5,546 nucleotides of DNA from Anaerolineae bacterium (GTDB taxonomy: Bacteria; Chloroflexota; Anaerolineae; Promineifilales; Promineifilaceae), in NCBI GenBank assembly GCA_028277515.1, contig JANQGC010000142.1, positions 1 to 5,546 on the forward strand, given 5' to 3'. A model generated the notes under the pieces. The model was not told the origin of the DNA and ran no database searches. It worked only from the letters and a program-made list of their open reading frames with translations. Both the position numbers and the translations under genes were made by a program. This document shows, piece after piece, positions 1 to 5,546 of this stretch. How positions within the stretch are numbered: the first letter of the stretch is position 1; each line of letters begins with the position of its first letter.

Positions 1-182
1 GTACAGATTTCAATGATAATGAATAGTATCTTGGGGTTGCCTCTGAGAGAAATCTCGGCCATCAAAGCCGCTTTTTCTTAGGAGGCTGCACACCCCTCAG
101 GTAATTAAGTGACTGTCACCTGTTAAGGAGCTTCGCGAACAAACCATAAACAAATGGCCGCAGATTATAATTTAACCGACGC
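1..182. other. Left-edge region without a supported gene
   Basis: This stretch lies downstream of the stop codon of the uncharacterised minus-strand gene. I see no recognisable gene, RNA or strong terminator in it. Plus-strand frame 1 is open from base 1 to a TAG at 79-81 (26 codons), which could be the tail of a convergent gene or chance. An odd-length palindrome GTGAC-T-GTCAC sits at 109-119 and an 8-bp palindrome TTCGCGAA at 132-139. A weak 4-bp stem (CGGC 56-59, GCCG 67-70) followed by CTTTTTCTT would fit a poor plus-strand terminator. Confidence 0.4.
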
Positions 183-1172
183 TTACCACGTGTCCTTGCT
201 AACAAATCCAAAATAAGCTTTGGTCCGTAGCGCTTCCTGGAACTGATAGATAATTTTTACATGACTTAATTGGCGCAGCAGAAGGAACTCAATCTCCATA
301 AATTCTCGCGTTCCTCCTGGAAAAGTCAGCAACGCTTCACCTTTTACCGGGTTGCATAACCCTTGTTTTTCAAGCGTTGAAAATAATTCTCCCCAACGCA
401 CCTTGTCCATACCGCTAATTTTCTGATCCAGCAGCTCCAAACCGATACTTAATTTGGGTAAAATTGATTCGCTTAAATCAATCTGCAAGATGTAATCAGC
501 ATGGATTTCCCGGAGCCAACCAAGGCGCCGGCGTAAGTCGGCCGTGGAACCGGTCCAGGCGATCTTGTCCAAATAAGCAAAGAGGGGGTCTAGCTTGCGG
601 GGAAAGTTCACTTCCAGGCGCACCCCCGCAAAGCTGCGGGCCAGTAGCAGGCCACAATTCAAAACCACGCTCTTTTCCGGAACCTGCTCCAGACAGTTGC
701 GCAGCCGGGGTAGTTCAGCACTCAAATCGCTGCGGCCGAAAACTGCGGCCGTCGCCTCAATCATTTTTCTAATGTTCGCCGCCGAAGCAGCTTTCCTATG
801 GGTAGAAATAAAAATATCGGGTACTATTATTTGGTCGGCGTCGATATCAAATTCAAACCACAAGCCTCTCAACGCGGTGTAGCTCTCCAGCTCATCAGCC
901 TCAAGGCACAAGTGGCGTACTCGTTGCCAGGCTGGATTGACAAAGAAATGATGGAAGGCCTCTCCTTTGCGGCCGCAAAGAAACGCCCAGCCGCTCCTGC
1001 CCGGCCGCACAAAAAAAGAGATCCCCGCTTGACCGCCGGGTCGATCTAAGTAAGTTTCATAACCAAAATCATCAGCGAAATAAGGAGGCAGTTGACCGGC
1101 AATCGCCAGGTGTAGAGCATAGGACGCTTCATCCACCAAAGCCTCCGGCACATACTGACGGCATAATCGCAT
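183..1172 (-). CDS. Uncharacterised protein downstream of cobQ, possible beta-hairpin-repeat (ABBA-like) fold
   Basis: The product is a 329-residue soluble protein of unknown function, with no signal peptide or membrane segment. An in-frame ATG at 1182-1184 would add four residues. I chose the ATG at 1170-1172 because GGAGG (1178-1182) lies exactly 5 bases before it, whereas the 1184 ATG has only a weak upstream signal. By eye there are about five beta-hairpin units, near residues 50-66, 103-123, 168-190, 225-247 and 303-323, with helical stretches between them. The hairpins carry patterns such as WFEFDI, VRLEVNF and KIIYQ...KAYFGF. A GLCNPVKGEALLTFPG stretch (271-286) looks like a conserved motif. 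From memory it resembles uncharacterised proteins of cyanobacteria and Chloroflexota. The repeated hairpin-helix layout recalls ABBA/DMATS prenyltransferase barrels, but this is a weak inference. It starts 14 bases after the cobQ stop, so co-transcription is very likely. Confidence 0.75.
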   Translation of the reverse strand: MRLCRQYVPEALVDEASYALHLAIAGQLPPYFADDFGYETYLDRPGGQAGISFFVRPGRSGWAFLCGRKGEAFHHFFVNPAWQRVRHLCLEADELESYTALRGLWFEFDIDADQIIVPDIFISTHRKAASAANIRKMIEATAAVFGRSDLSAELPRLRNCLEQVPEKSVVLNCGLLLARSFAGVRLEVNFPRKLDPLFAYLDKIAWTGSTADLRRRLGWLREIHADYILQIDLSESILPKLSIGLELLDQKISGMDKVRWGELFSTLEKQGLCNPVKGEALLTFPGGTREFMEIEFLLLRQLSHVKIIYQFQEALRTKAYFGFVSKDTW

Positions 1173-1177
1173 CAATG

Positions 1178-1182
1178 CCTCC
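1178..1182 (-). promoter_or_regulatory. Ribosome binding site that decides the start of the uncharacterised gene
   Basis: On the minus strand GGAGG is followed by CATTG and then ATG, a textbook 5-base spacing. It begins inside the ATGGAGG that would otherwise be read as an earlier start. It lies just past the cobQ stop codon (1187-1189), so ribosomes finishing cobQ would deliver directly to it. Confidence 0.65.
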
Positions 1183-1186
1183 ATAT

Positions 1187-2707
1187 TTATATTTCCGATA
1201 TGATTTTCTCTAATAAGGCCATATCTAAAGAGGCTTCTAGCGCATCGGCCAGATGAGTGAGCGAAGCATGGAATTGATCGGCATCGCCCGCATTCCGGGA
1301 CGGTTGCCAACCTAATGATCGTAACCAGTGCCGGCGAAGATTTTTATTAGCAAACAGGCCGTGTAAATAACAACCCCATACCCGGCCGTCGAAATTGAAA
1401 GCGCCGTCTGCTACCTGTACTTCAGATCCACTTCTTTCGCGTATCGTCAGCCAGTTTTGTTTGCTCCGACCCCGGCCCATATGGATTTCATACCCCTGGA
1501 TACGCTGCCCCATCAGCCCGGCCATCCAGCCCACACCACCGCTAATTTCTGCCTGGGCCTGATTGGAAATCTTTTTTCTGGAAAAGATCGTTTCCAGCGG
1601 CAACAAACCCAGGCCGGTCACTTTGCTTAAGCGAGATTCAATCTGCTCAGGATCATGCACGCTCACACCAAGCATCTGGTATCCGCCGCAGATGCCGACC
1701 ACGGCCGATCCTTGCTGGCCTAACGCACGGACGGCCTCAGCTAATCCTTGCTCTTTGAGCCAAAGCAGATCATCAATCGTACTCTTCGTCCCCGGCAAAA
1801 TAACGGCCGCCGGCTCGCCCAACTCCTGAACAGAGGATACATAGCGCAGGCGCACACCTCTCTCTCCGGCAAGGGGATCGAAATCGTCGAAATTGGCAAT
1901 TCGCGGCAGATGGATAACAGCGATATCCACTGCTCTGTCTCTCCGTTCAGTGGATTCCGGTTCCCCTTGAGGATTGCCTGCCTCCAAAGCCACAGCGTCT
2001 TCTTCAGGAAGAACCAGACCATGCAAATAGGGCACGACACCCACTACGGGAACCTTGCCGCGTTCCTCCAGGATGTGGACGCCATCATAAAAGAGAGCGA
2101 GATCTCCCCTGAATTTGTTAATGATTAAGCCCTTAACCAACCTTCTCTCTTCAGGCTCCAGCAGAAAAAGCGTCCCCAATAGTTGGGCGAAAACACCCCC
2201 GCGCTCGATGTCTCCTGCCAACAACACAGGCGATTGCGCGTAACAGGCCACAGCCATATTGACAATATCCCCTCGTCGCAGATTTATCTCTGCCGGGCTA
2301 CCCGCTCCTTCGATAATCACCAGGTCAAAGCGTTTTCGCAAATTGTCCAGGGCGTTCGTGACTGCCTGCCACAACTCGGTCTTGTGTTGGTAAAACGCTC
2401 CTGCCGGCAGCGTATAACGCCGCCGGCCCATTACCACCACTTGCGAACGTTGAGCGCTTTCCGGCTTGAGCAACACCGGGTTCATTTCCGCTGTCGGCTC
2501 GATATTGCAAGCCAAAGCCTGGGTAAACTGGGCCCGGCCAATCTCCGAGCCGTCCCGGCAAACAGCGGCATTATTCGACATATTTTGGGCCTTAAATGGA
2601 GCCACCTTTATCCCTCTGCGTGAAAATAGGTGACAGAGACCAGTCACTAACAGACTCTTGCCTACGGAGGACATGGCGCCTTGCACCATCACTGTTTTAG
2701 CTGTCAT
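1187..2707 (-). CDS. cobQ: Cobyric acid synthase (adenosylcobyrinate a,c-diamide amidotransferase)
   Basis: This enzyme makes cobyric acid by four ATP- and glutamine-dependent amidations (b, d, e, g side chains) of adenosylcobyrinic acid a,c-diamide, in cobalamin synthesis in the cytosol. From the chosen ATG it has 506 residues, a normal family length. The N-terminal synthetase half has a P-loop GAMSSVGKS (10-18), the NMSNNA region, EGAGSP (133-138) and GDIERGGVFAQLLGT (165-179). The NFDDFDP motif follows near 272-278. The C-terminal class I glutamine amidotransferase half has GICGGYQMLG with nucleophile Cys340, and GCYLHGLF with His449. The frame runs 17 codons further upstream to an ATG at 2758, but family alignments normally begin a few residues before VQG, so I start at 2705-2707. 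Its Shine-Dalgarno sequence is weak and no convincing promoter is visible. No B12-box motif (GCCACTG) is seen upstream, so riboswitch control is not supported. It is preceded by a terminator, so it should begin a new transcript. The alternative symbol in anaerobic-pathway organisms is cbiP. Confidence 0.96.
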   Translation of the reverse strand: MTAKTVMVQGAMSSVGKSLLVTGLCHLFSRRGIKVAPFKAQNMSNNAAVCRDGSEIGRAQFTQALACNIEPTAEMNPVLLKPESAQRSQVVVMGRRRYTLPAGAFYQHKTELWQAVTNALDNLRKRFDLVIIEGAGSPAEINLRRGDIVNMAVACYAQSPVLLAGDIERGGVFAQLLGTLFLLEPEERRLVKGLIINKFRGDLALFYDGVHILEERGKVPVVGVVPYLHGLVLPEEDAVALEAGNPQGEPESTERRDRAVDIAVIHLPRIANFDDFDPLAGERGVRLRYVSSVQELGEPAAVILPGTKSTIDDLLWLKEQGLAEAVRALGQQGSAVVGICGGYQMLGVSVHDPEQIESRLSKVTGLGLLPLETIFSRKKISNQAQAEISGGVGWMAGLMGQRIQGYEIHMGRGRSKQNWLTIRERSGSEVQVADGAFNFDGRVWGCYLHGLFANKNLRRHWLRSLGWQPSRNAGDADQFHASLTHLADALEASLDMALLEKIISEI

Positions 2708-2766
2708 TAGAGTATATTTCCAGACAGGCTCCAAAAACGAACACTGTCTTTGACCCATCCTGCACT

Positions 2767-2797
2767 AAATAAAACAAAAATCCTGCCGGAGGCAGGA
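2767..2797 (-). terminator. Intrinsic terminator after the PF04020 membrane protein gene
   Basis: On the minus strand a perfect 7-bp stem (TCCTGCC, loop TCC, GGCAGGA) is followed at once by TTTTTGTTTTATTT. Five of the seven pairs are G:C. The T-tract is only on the minus-strand side, so it works for the leftward transcript. It lies about 70 bases after the stop of the membrane protein gene and separates that unit from cobQ. Confidence 0.85.
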
Positions 2798-2866
2798 ACA
2801 TTAAACAATAGATTTTTCATATAAGCATTGGATACATCCTCTGGATATTTCCCCTATGGAAACCAA

Positions 2867-3226
2867 CTAATCATCGATCAAAATCCAGTTCAATATCGTG
2901 CTGATGATGCTGATTAAAATAGCACCGATGAACAGCACGACTATCTGCTCGAATAGGCTGCCTTCCAGGCTCAAGGTTGAACTGACGGCTACCGTTATCC
3001 ATAGCATCAAGGCGTTGATCACCAGACTGAACAAGCCCAGGGTCAAAATCGTAATCGGCAGCGAAAGAAGTCTGACGATGGGCCGGATGAAGGCATTAAC
3101 CAACCCGAAGATTAAGGCCACAATAACCAGATTGAGTAAATTACCGCTGAAATTCAAACCAGGCAGGATCAAGGTCGTCAGCCAGATAGCCACAGCGTTG
3201 ATAAGGATACGTAAAATAATTTTCAT
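2867..3226 (-). CDS. Four-helix membrane protein, PF04020 'phage holin family' type
   Basis: This is a 119-residue, very hydrophobic protein with four predicted membrane helices near residues 3-22, 29-48, 56-80 and 92-116. The central stretch GLVNAFIRPIVRLLSLPI followed by TILTLGLFSLVINALML matches the family signature (xxRPIxxLLSLPxxILTLGLFxLxINAxML). Despite the common name 'phage holin family', these are widespread chromosomal membrane proteins of unknown role. Nothing phage-like surrounds this one, so lysis is not implied. The open frame extends 16 codons upstream to 3274, but AGGGA (3232-3236) sits 5 bases before the ATG at 3224-3226 and the family normally begins with such a short MKxxLRxLxNAxA start. 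It follows the amidohydrolase gene by 132 bases of AT-rich sequence, so it may have its own promoter. Confidence 0.93.
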   Translation of the reverse strand: MKIILRILINAVAIWLTTLILPGLNFSGNLLNLVIVALIFGLVNAFIRPIVRLLSLPITILTLGLFSLVINALMLWITVAVSSTLSLEGSLFEQIVVLFIGAILISIISTILNWILIDD

Positions 3227-3231
3227 ATCAT

Positions 3232-3236
3232 TCCCT
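3232..3236 (-). promoter_or_regulatory. Ribosome binding site of the PF04020 membrane protein
   Basis: AGGGA stands 5 bases upstream of the ATG at 3224-3226 on the minus strand. It supports the short 119-residue form over the longer reading that begins at 3274. Confidence 0.6.
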
Positions 3237-3358
3237 ATAATATAATTTTCTAAAAATTCTACTCTATTTACCACCTAACCACAGAGAATTACTACCCCAA
3301 CAATAGCTAAACTCTCATCATGACATGGTTTAACAGATTTATTCCCAATAATTATACC

Positions 3359-4633
3359 CTATGGCCGAACAATAAGTTGGCCATTATTTACAACAACCGT
3401 AACATTTTCCATAGCCTGTAAGTCGGACAGGGGGTCGTCCTGCACAACGATGATATCAGCTTGTTTGCCTATCTGCAGCGTGCCCACCTGCTGCTCAATG
3501 CGGCTTGCTTGGGCCGCTGCACTGGTGGCAGCCACGATAACTTGCATTGGCGTCATACCCATCTCGTTCATACGTATCAGCTCGTCAATGGGCATGCCTG
3601 GCCCAATGCCCACATTGCCGTAATCGCTACCCAGGGCAACTTTTCCGCCTGCGGCCAAAAAACGCGCCAGGTTATCCTTTCGCTGCGTCTCGAACAGCGA
3701 GGCCTGCTCCTCTGCAAGCAACATTGTGGCAACGATATTATCCTCCACAACCAATGTGCTGACTATAACGACCTCTCGCTCCACCATTTCACGAATCAGG
3801 TCATCGGACAAACTGCCGAAAAGAATCATATGAGCCAGATCGGTTGCGCCCCCGCTTACGGCCGTTTGCGCTTCTTGGACACGTAAGGCATGGGCGCTGG
3901 CAAATTTGTTCTCCTGCTCAGCCACGTTGGTGATAGCCTCTACCTGCGCCGAAGAAAGAACAGGCAAAGGCTGTGTCGGTGTGCCGCCATCCACCGCAAA
4001 CTTCAGCCCATCAGCCCCTTCGGCAAGCAGTCGCTGCGCTGCCTGCCGTCCTTCCTCCACGTCTGCTACTTCCAGAGCAACGGTGCTAAAAGATGTCACT
4101 GGATAACCGCCACTGGCTGTTAAAATCGGTCCGGCGATGACAATACTGGGAATCGAGTCTCCAAATTCAGCTAATTTTTCTTTGTAAAGGGTAATATTAA
4201 AAGAAGAGCTATCCACACTGCCGTAGCGCGAACCCAGATCGCGGACTGACGTAACGCCCTCCCGTAACCAATCTTCCAGGCTAGACATTGAGCTTATGTT
4301 CTCCAAAACGTGGACATGCGCATCGATAAATCCGGGTAGGATAGTGCCACCCTCGGCGCTAATAACCTGCGCCCCGGCAGGTATTTGAAATTGTGAGCTA
4401 TGCCCCACGGCAATGATCTGTTCTCCTTGAACGGCAATCAACCCATTGTGAATTGGGTCGGCGCCCGTGCCATCAATGATCGAGCCTTTGTGGATAATCA
4501 GCGCATCTTCAGGCAAACGGATCGTGGCTCCATTCTGTTGATTAGCCTCATTTGGTGTTCCTGTCTGCCGGCAGCCAAAAACCAGGGGCCCAAAAATAGC
4601 TACCCAAACAACCAACAAACCCCCTCGCCACAT
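3359..4633 (-). CDS. Metal-dependent amidohydrolase, predicted lipoprotein (imidazolonepropionase/prolidase-like)
   Basis: This is a 424-residue amidohydrolase-superfamily enzyme with the TIM-barrel metal site intact: HVH at 106-108 (in PGFIDAHVH), a lysine at 211 in DGLKF that is probably carboxylated, His248, His268 and Asp337 in GSD. The N-terminal beta-sandwich piece (IIHKGSIIDGTG, 46-57) and C-terminal piece (GTLQIGKQADIIVVQDDPL, 384-402) complete the composite fold. These features suggest a binuclear-metal hydrolase acting on an amide or peptide-like bond. The substrate cannot be read from the sequence. A short hydrophobic signal ends in LVFGC (Cys21), a plausible lipobox with an unusual Phe at -2, so the enzyme is probably exported and lipid-anchored. 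A linker rich in Asn and Gln follows. GAAGG (4644-4648) is 10 bases before the ATG and overlaps the stop of the methyltransferase gene, 13 bases away, so the two are likely co-translated. Confidence 0.93.
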   Translation of the reverse strand: MWRGGLLVVWVAIFGPLVFGCRQTGTPNEANQQNGATIRLPEDALIIHKGSIIDGTGADPIHNGLIAVQGEQIIAVGHSSQFQIPAGAQVISAEGGTILPGFIDAHVHVLENISSMSSLEDWLREGVTSVRDLGSRYGSVDSSSFNITLYKEKLAEFGDSIPSIVIAGPILTASGGYPVTSFSTVALEVADVEEGRQAAQRLLAEGADGLKFAVDGGTPTQPLPVLSSAQVEAITNVAEQENKFASAHALRVQEAQTAVSGGATDLAHMILFGSLSDDLIREMVEREVVIVSTLVVEDNIVATMLLAEEQASLFETQRKDNLARFLAAGGKVALGSDYGNVGIGPGMPIDELIRMNEMGMTPMQVIVAATSAAAQASRIEQQVGTLQIGKQADIIVVQDDPLSDLQAMENVTVVVNNGQLIVRP

Positions 4634-4643
4634 TTTAGTTACA

Positions 4644-4648
4644 CCTTC
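4644..4648 (-). promoter_or_regulatory. Ribosome binding site overlapping the upstream stop codon
   Basis: On the minus strand TGAAGG combines the TGA stop of the methyltransferase gene (4647-4649) with a GAAGG Shine-Dalgarno for the amidohydrolase. The spacer to ATG is 10 bases. This arrangement is typical of translational coupling. Confidence 0.55.
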
Positions 4649-5132
4649 AATAAATTAAAGGAATCAACTTACGCACCTGCCGCTGGTATTCCCTATATTC
4701 GGTAAACTTGACTGCTAACCACTTTTCTTCTCGCCGCGTCTTTAAATCAAAAAAGAGAAAAAGGACAAAACCCATCAGCAGCACCAGGACATTATTCATT
4801 ATCAATCCCCAACCGAATGTGGCGCTAATGATACCAAAGTAAATGGGATGACGCACAAGGCCGTAAATACCGCCATCGACAAACTGAGCATCTTCTTTGG
4901 GATGGGGCACGGCCGTCAAATTGCGGCCGAGGTGAATCAACCCGGCGGCGGCAAATAATAACCCTATACCGCCCAGCACAAGCCCCACAACCACCCCCCC
5001 TACATCCCAGGGACCAGGCCAGCGACCCAATGGCGGGCCGAGAAAAGGAATCAGGAAAATGATTCCGAATAAGATGAACTGAACGACCACATACCACTCG
5101 CCGCGGTCGCCCCACTGCTGCTCATTATTCAA
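4647..5132 (-). CDS. Isoprenylcysteine carboxyl methyltransferase family membrane protein
   Basis: This is a 161-residue integral membrane protein with hydrophobic segments near residues 14-36, 44-66, 99-112 and 113-129. The C-terminal signature NLTAVPHPKEDAQFVDGGIY, then RHPIYFG (94-100) and later EE..L...F..Y..Y (135-149), is that of the ICMT/PEMT/NnrU-like group. These enzymes use S-adenosylmethionine to methylate small or lipid-linked substrates in the membrane. The actual substrate here is unknown and bacteria usually lack prenylated CAAX proteins. The start is a TTG (5130-5132) with AAGGA (5142-5146) 9 bases upstream. The only nearby ATG (5123-5125) is out of frame. An alternative is a GTG at codon 15, but it would cut into the first helix. 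It is followed after 13 bases by the amidohydrolase gene and seems to lead a two-gene unit. Confidence 0.9.
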   Translation of the reverse strand: MNNEQQWGDRGEWYVVVQFILFGIIFLIPFLGPPLGRWPGPWDVGGVVVGLVLGGIGLLFAAAGLIHLGRNLTAVPHPKEDAQFVDGGIYGLVRHPIYFGIISATFGWGLIMNNVLVLLMGFVLFLFFDLKTRREEKWLAVKFTEYREYQRQVRKLIPLIY

Positions 5133-5183
5133 CGGATTTCTTCCTTCCCCTCCGCTTTCATCCGCGCATTCCCCGTCCCATTA
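5131..5183 (-). repeat. Imperfect direct repeat, copy 2 (carries the methyltransferase RBS)
   Basis: This 53-bp segment aligns with the copy at 5214-5264. By eye 27 of the first 35 bases agree, then a variable purine stretch follows, then an identical ATCCGTT. On the minus strand CGGAT (5160-5164 side, within CGCGGATG) can pair with ATCCG (5133-5137), putting GGAGGGGAAGGAAG in the loop. The ATCCG arm touches the TTG start codon, so the hairpin would frame the ribosome binding site. Confidence 0.6.
5142..5146 (-). promoter_or_regulatory. Ribosome binding site supporting the TTG start
   Basis: AAGGA lies 9 bases before TTG within a purine-rich run GGAGGGGAAGGAAG. No other start codon in this frame has such a signal, so it supports TTG as the true start of the methyltransferase gene. 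Confidence 0.6.
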
Positions 5184-5185
5184 TA
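5180..5185 (-). promoter_or_regulatory. Candidate -10 element for the methyltransferase-amidohydrolase unit
   Basis: The minus strand reads TATAAT, a perfect -10 hexamer, about 48 bases before the TTG start. The six bases 17 upstream (CCGCGT) do not resemble a -35 box, so this is a half-supported promoter. It straddles the outer end of repeat copy 2. Confidence 0.35.
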
Positions 5186-5198
5186 TAGTCTACCAATT

Positions 5199-5261
5199 TA
5201 GGACGCGGACGAGAACGGATGTTTTCTTTCCTCCGCGGCCATCCGCGTTTTTCGCGTCCTA
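5199..5261. repeat. 63-nt inverted repeat (hairpin) after the E2 gene
   Basis: TAGGACGCG (5199-5207) and CGCGTCCTA (5253-5261) are perfect 9-bp inverted arms. Inside them CGGAT (5216-5220) can pair with ATCCG (5241-5245), and CCGCGG at 5233-5238 is a palindrome. It begins 7 bases past the E2 stop. No T-tract follows on either side, so it is not a standard intrinsic terminator. It could stabilise the transcript 3' end or be an interspersed element. Confidence 0.6.
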
Positions 5262-5264
5262 TTA
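5214..5264 (-). repeat. Imperfect direct repeat, copy 1
   Basis: This 51-bp segment is the upstream (minus-strand) partner of the copy at 5131-5183, with a 30-bp spacer between them. It shares the blocks TAAT, GGACG, CGCGGATG, GCGGAGG and ATCCGTT. The GGAGG here is not followed by a start codon at the matching position (TTC in place of TTG). It starts 4 bases after the E2 stop codon and makes up most of the 63-nt hairpin. Confidence 0.6.
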
Positions 5265-5268
5265 CAAC

Positions 5269-5546
5269 CTACAGCAACAATACGGGCAGCTCCAGCACCG
5301 CCTTCAAATCGGCCACAAACTGCGCCGCCACCGCGCCATCGATCACCCGATGGTCGGCCGCCATGGTCATATGCATCATCGGCCGCACCGCAACCTGCCC
5401 ATCCTCATCGGCAACCACTTCATTTTTAATCGCTCCCGTGGCCAGGATCGCCGCCTGCGGCGGATTGATGATCGCCGTGAAATTCTCAATGCCGAACGGT
5501 CCAAGATTAGAGAGCGTAAAGGTTCCACCCTGCACATCGCCGGGAT
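5269..5546 (-). CDS. 2-oxoacid dehydrogenase complex acyltransferase (E2), C-terminal fragment, cut by window edge
   Basis: Only the last 91 residues are inside the window. The frame stays open to base 5546, so the gene continues outside and the GTG at 5533-5535 is not a real start. The fragment is the end of the E2 catalytic domain: GGTFTLSNLGPFGIENFTAIINPP, AAILATGAI, then MTMAADHRVIDGAVAAQF with the HxxxDG active-site motif. E2 transfers the acyl group from lipoyl-lysine to coenzyme A in the pyruvate, branched-chain or 2-oxoglutarate dehydrogenase complex. The fragment cannot tell which, though the sequence looks most like the pyruvate or branched-chain type. Lipoyl and E1/E3-binding domains would lie upstream. 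The gene ends with ELPVLLL and TAG. Confidence 0.95.
   Translation of the reverse strand, partial: PGDVQGGTFTLSNLGPFGIENFTAIINPPQAAILATGAIKNEVVADEDGQVAVRPMMHMTMAADHRVIDGAVAAQFVADLKAVLELPVLLL

Noticed and set aside
1..81. Open plus-strand frame as the tail of a convergent gene
   Set aside because: Twenty-six open codons are readily expected by chance and no motif is recognisable.
1173..1310. N-terminal extension of the uncharacterised protein into cobQ
   Set aside because: The extra 46 codons overlap the 3' end of cobQ, have Cys/Arg-rich low-quality sequence, and a much better start with GGAGG exists at 1172.
1748..2128. 126-codon plus-strand open frame opposite cobQ
   Set aside because: It is antisense to a strongly supported gene and its translation shows no family features.
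2183..2623. 146-codon plus-strand open frame opposite cobQ
   Set aside because: It is a shadow of conserved cobQ coding sequence, including the P-loop side, with no motif of its own.
2711..2716. TATACT as a -10 element for cobQ
   Set aside because: It ends only 3 bases before the ATG, leaving no room for a transcription start, and no -35 box is present.
2722..2749. Inverted repeat AGACAG/CTGTCT upstream of cobQ
   Set aside because: Only 6 bp with a 16-base loop, and it does not extend; likely chance.
2708..2866. Cobalamin riboswitch upstream of cobQ
   Set aside because: No B12-box sequence is seen and the space after the terminator, about 60 bases, is far too short.
2867..3226. Phage lysis module suggested by the 'holin family' name
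   Set aside because: No endolysin or phage gene is nearby and PF04020 proteins are common chromosomal membrane proteins.
3461..3886. 141-codon plus-strand open frame opposite the amidohydrolase
   Set aside because: The minus-strand frame carries all metal-ligand motifs; the plus-strand frame has none.
4825..5115. 96-codon minus-strand frame overlapping the methyltransferase
   Set aside because: It is a frame-shifted shadow of the methyltransferase gene with no recognisable content.

Overview
All recognisable genes in this window lie on the minus strand, so it reads right to left. The base composition is moderate. The mix of genes is a PDH-type E2 subunit, an ICMT-like methyltransferase, a lipoprotein amidohydrolase, a four-helix PF04020 membrane protein and a lone cobyric acid synthase. 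Together with an uncharacterised protein that reminds me of cyanobacterial and Chloroflexota proteins, this suggests an environmental bacterium, perhaps Chloroflexota (Anaerolineae-like). That placement is inference from gene style only. No phage, IS, CRISPR, tRNA or rRNA signal is visible.

Right part (5546 to about 3359). The window opens inside the C-terminal end of a 2-oxoacid dehydrogenase acyltransferase (E2), with the active-site His and DG motif present. After its stop comes a 136-bp intergenic stretch holding two imperfect direct copies of a roughly 50-bp repeat that can form hairpins. The second copy supplies the Shine-Dalgarno sequence of a TTG-started isoprenylcysteine-methyltransferase-like membrane protein. 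That gene's stop codon overlaps the ribosome binding site of the next one, a metal-dependent amidohydrolase lipoprotein, so the two look like a translationally coupled pair.

Middle part (3358 to 2759). A small four-helix membrane protein of the PF04020 'phage holin family' type follows, with its own good Shine-Dalgarno sequence. A clear intrinsic terminator then closes this transcription unit.

Left part (2758 to 1). Cobyric acid synthase (cobQ) is complete, with both the P-loop synthetase half and the glutamine amidotransferase half. Two bases after its stop begins a longer reading of an uncharacterised protein, but an ideal GGAGG places the more likely start 12 bases further on. This 329-residue protein shows about five beta-hairpin units separated by helical stretches. 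It is the best candidate for something undescribed here. The last 182 bases hold no gene I can support.

I see no clear novel multi-gene system. The observations most worth following are the uncharacterised protein coupled to cobQ and the repeat that appears to have become a ribosome binding region.
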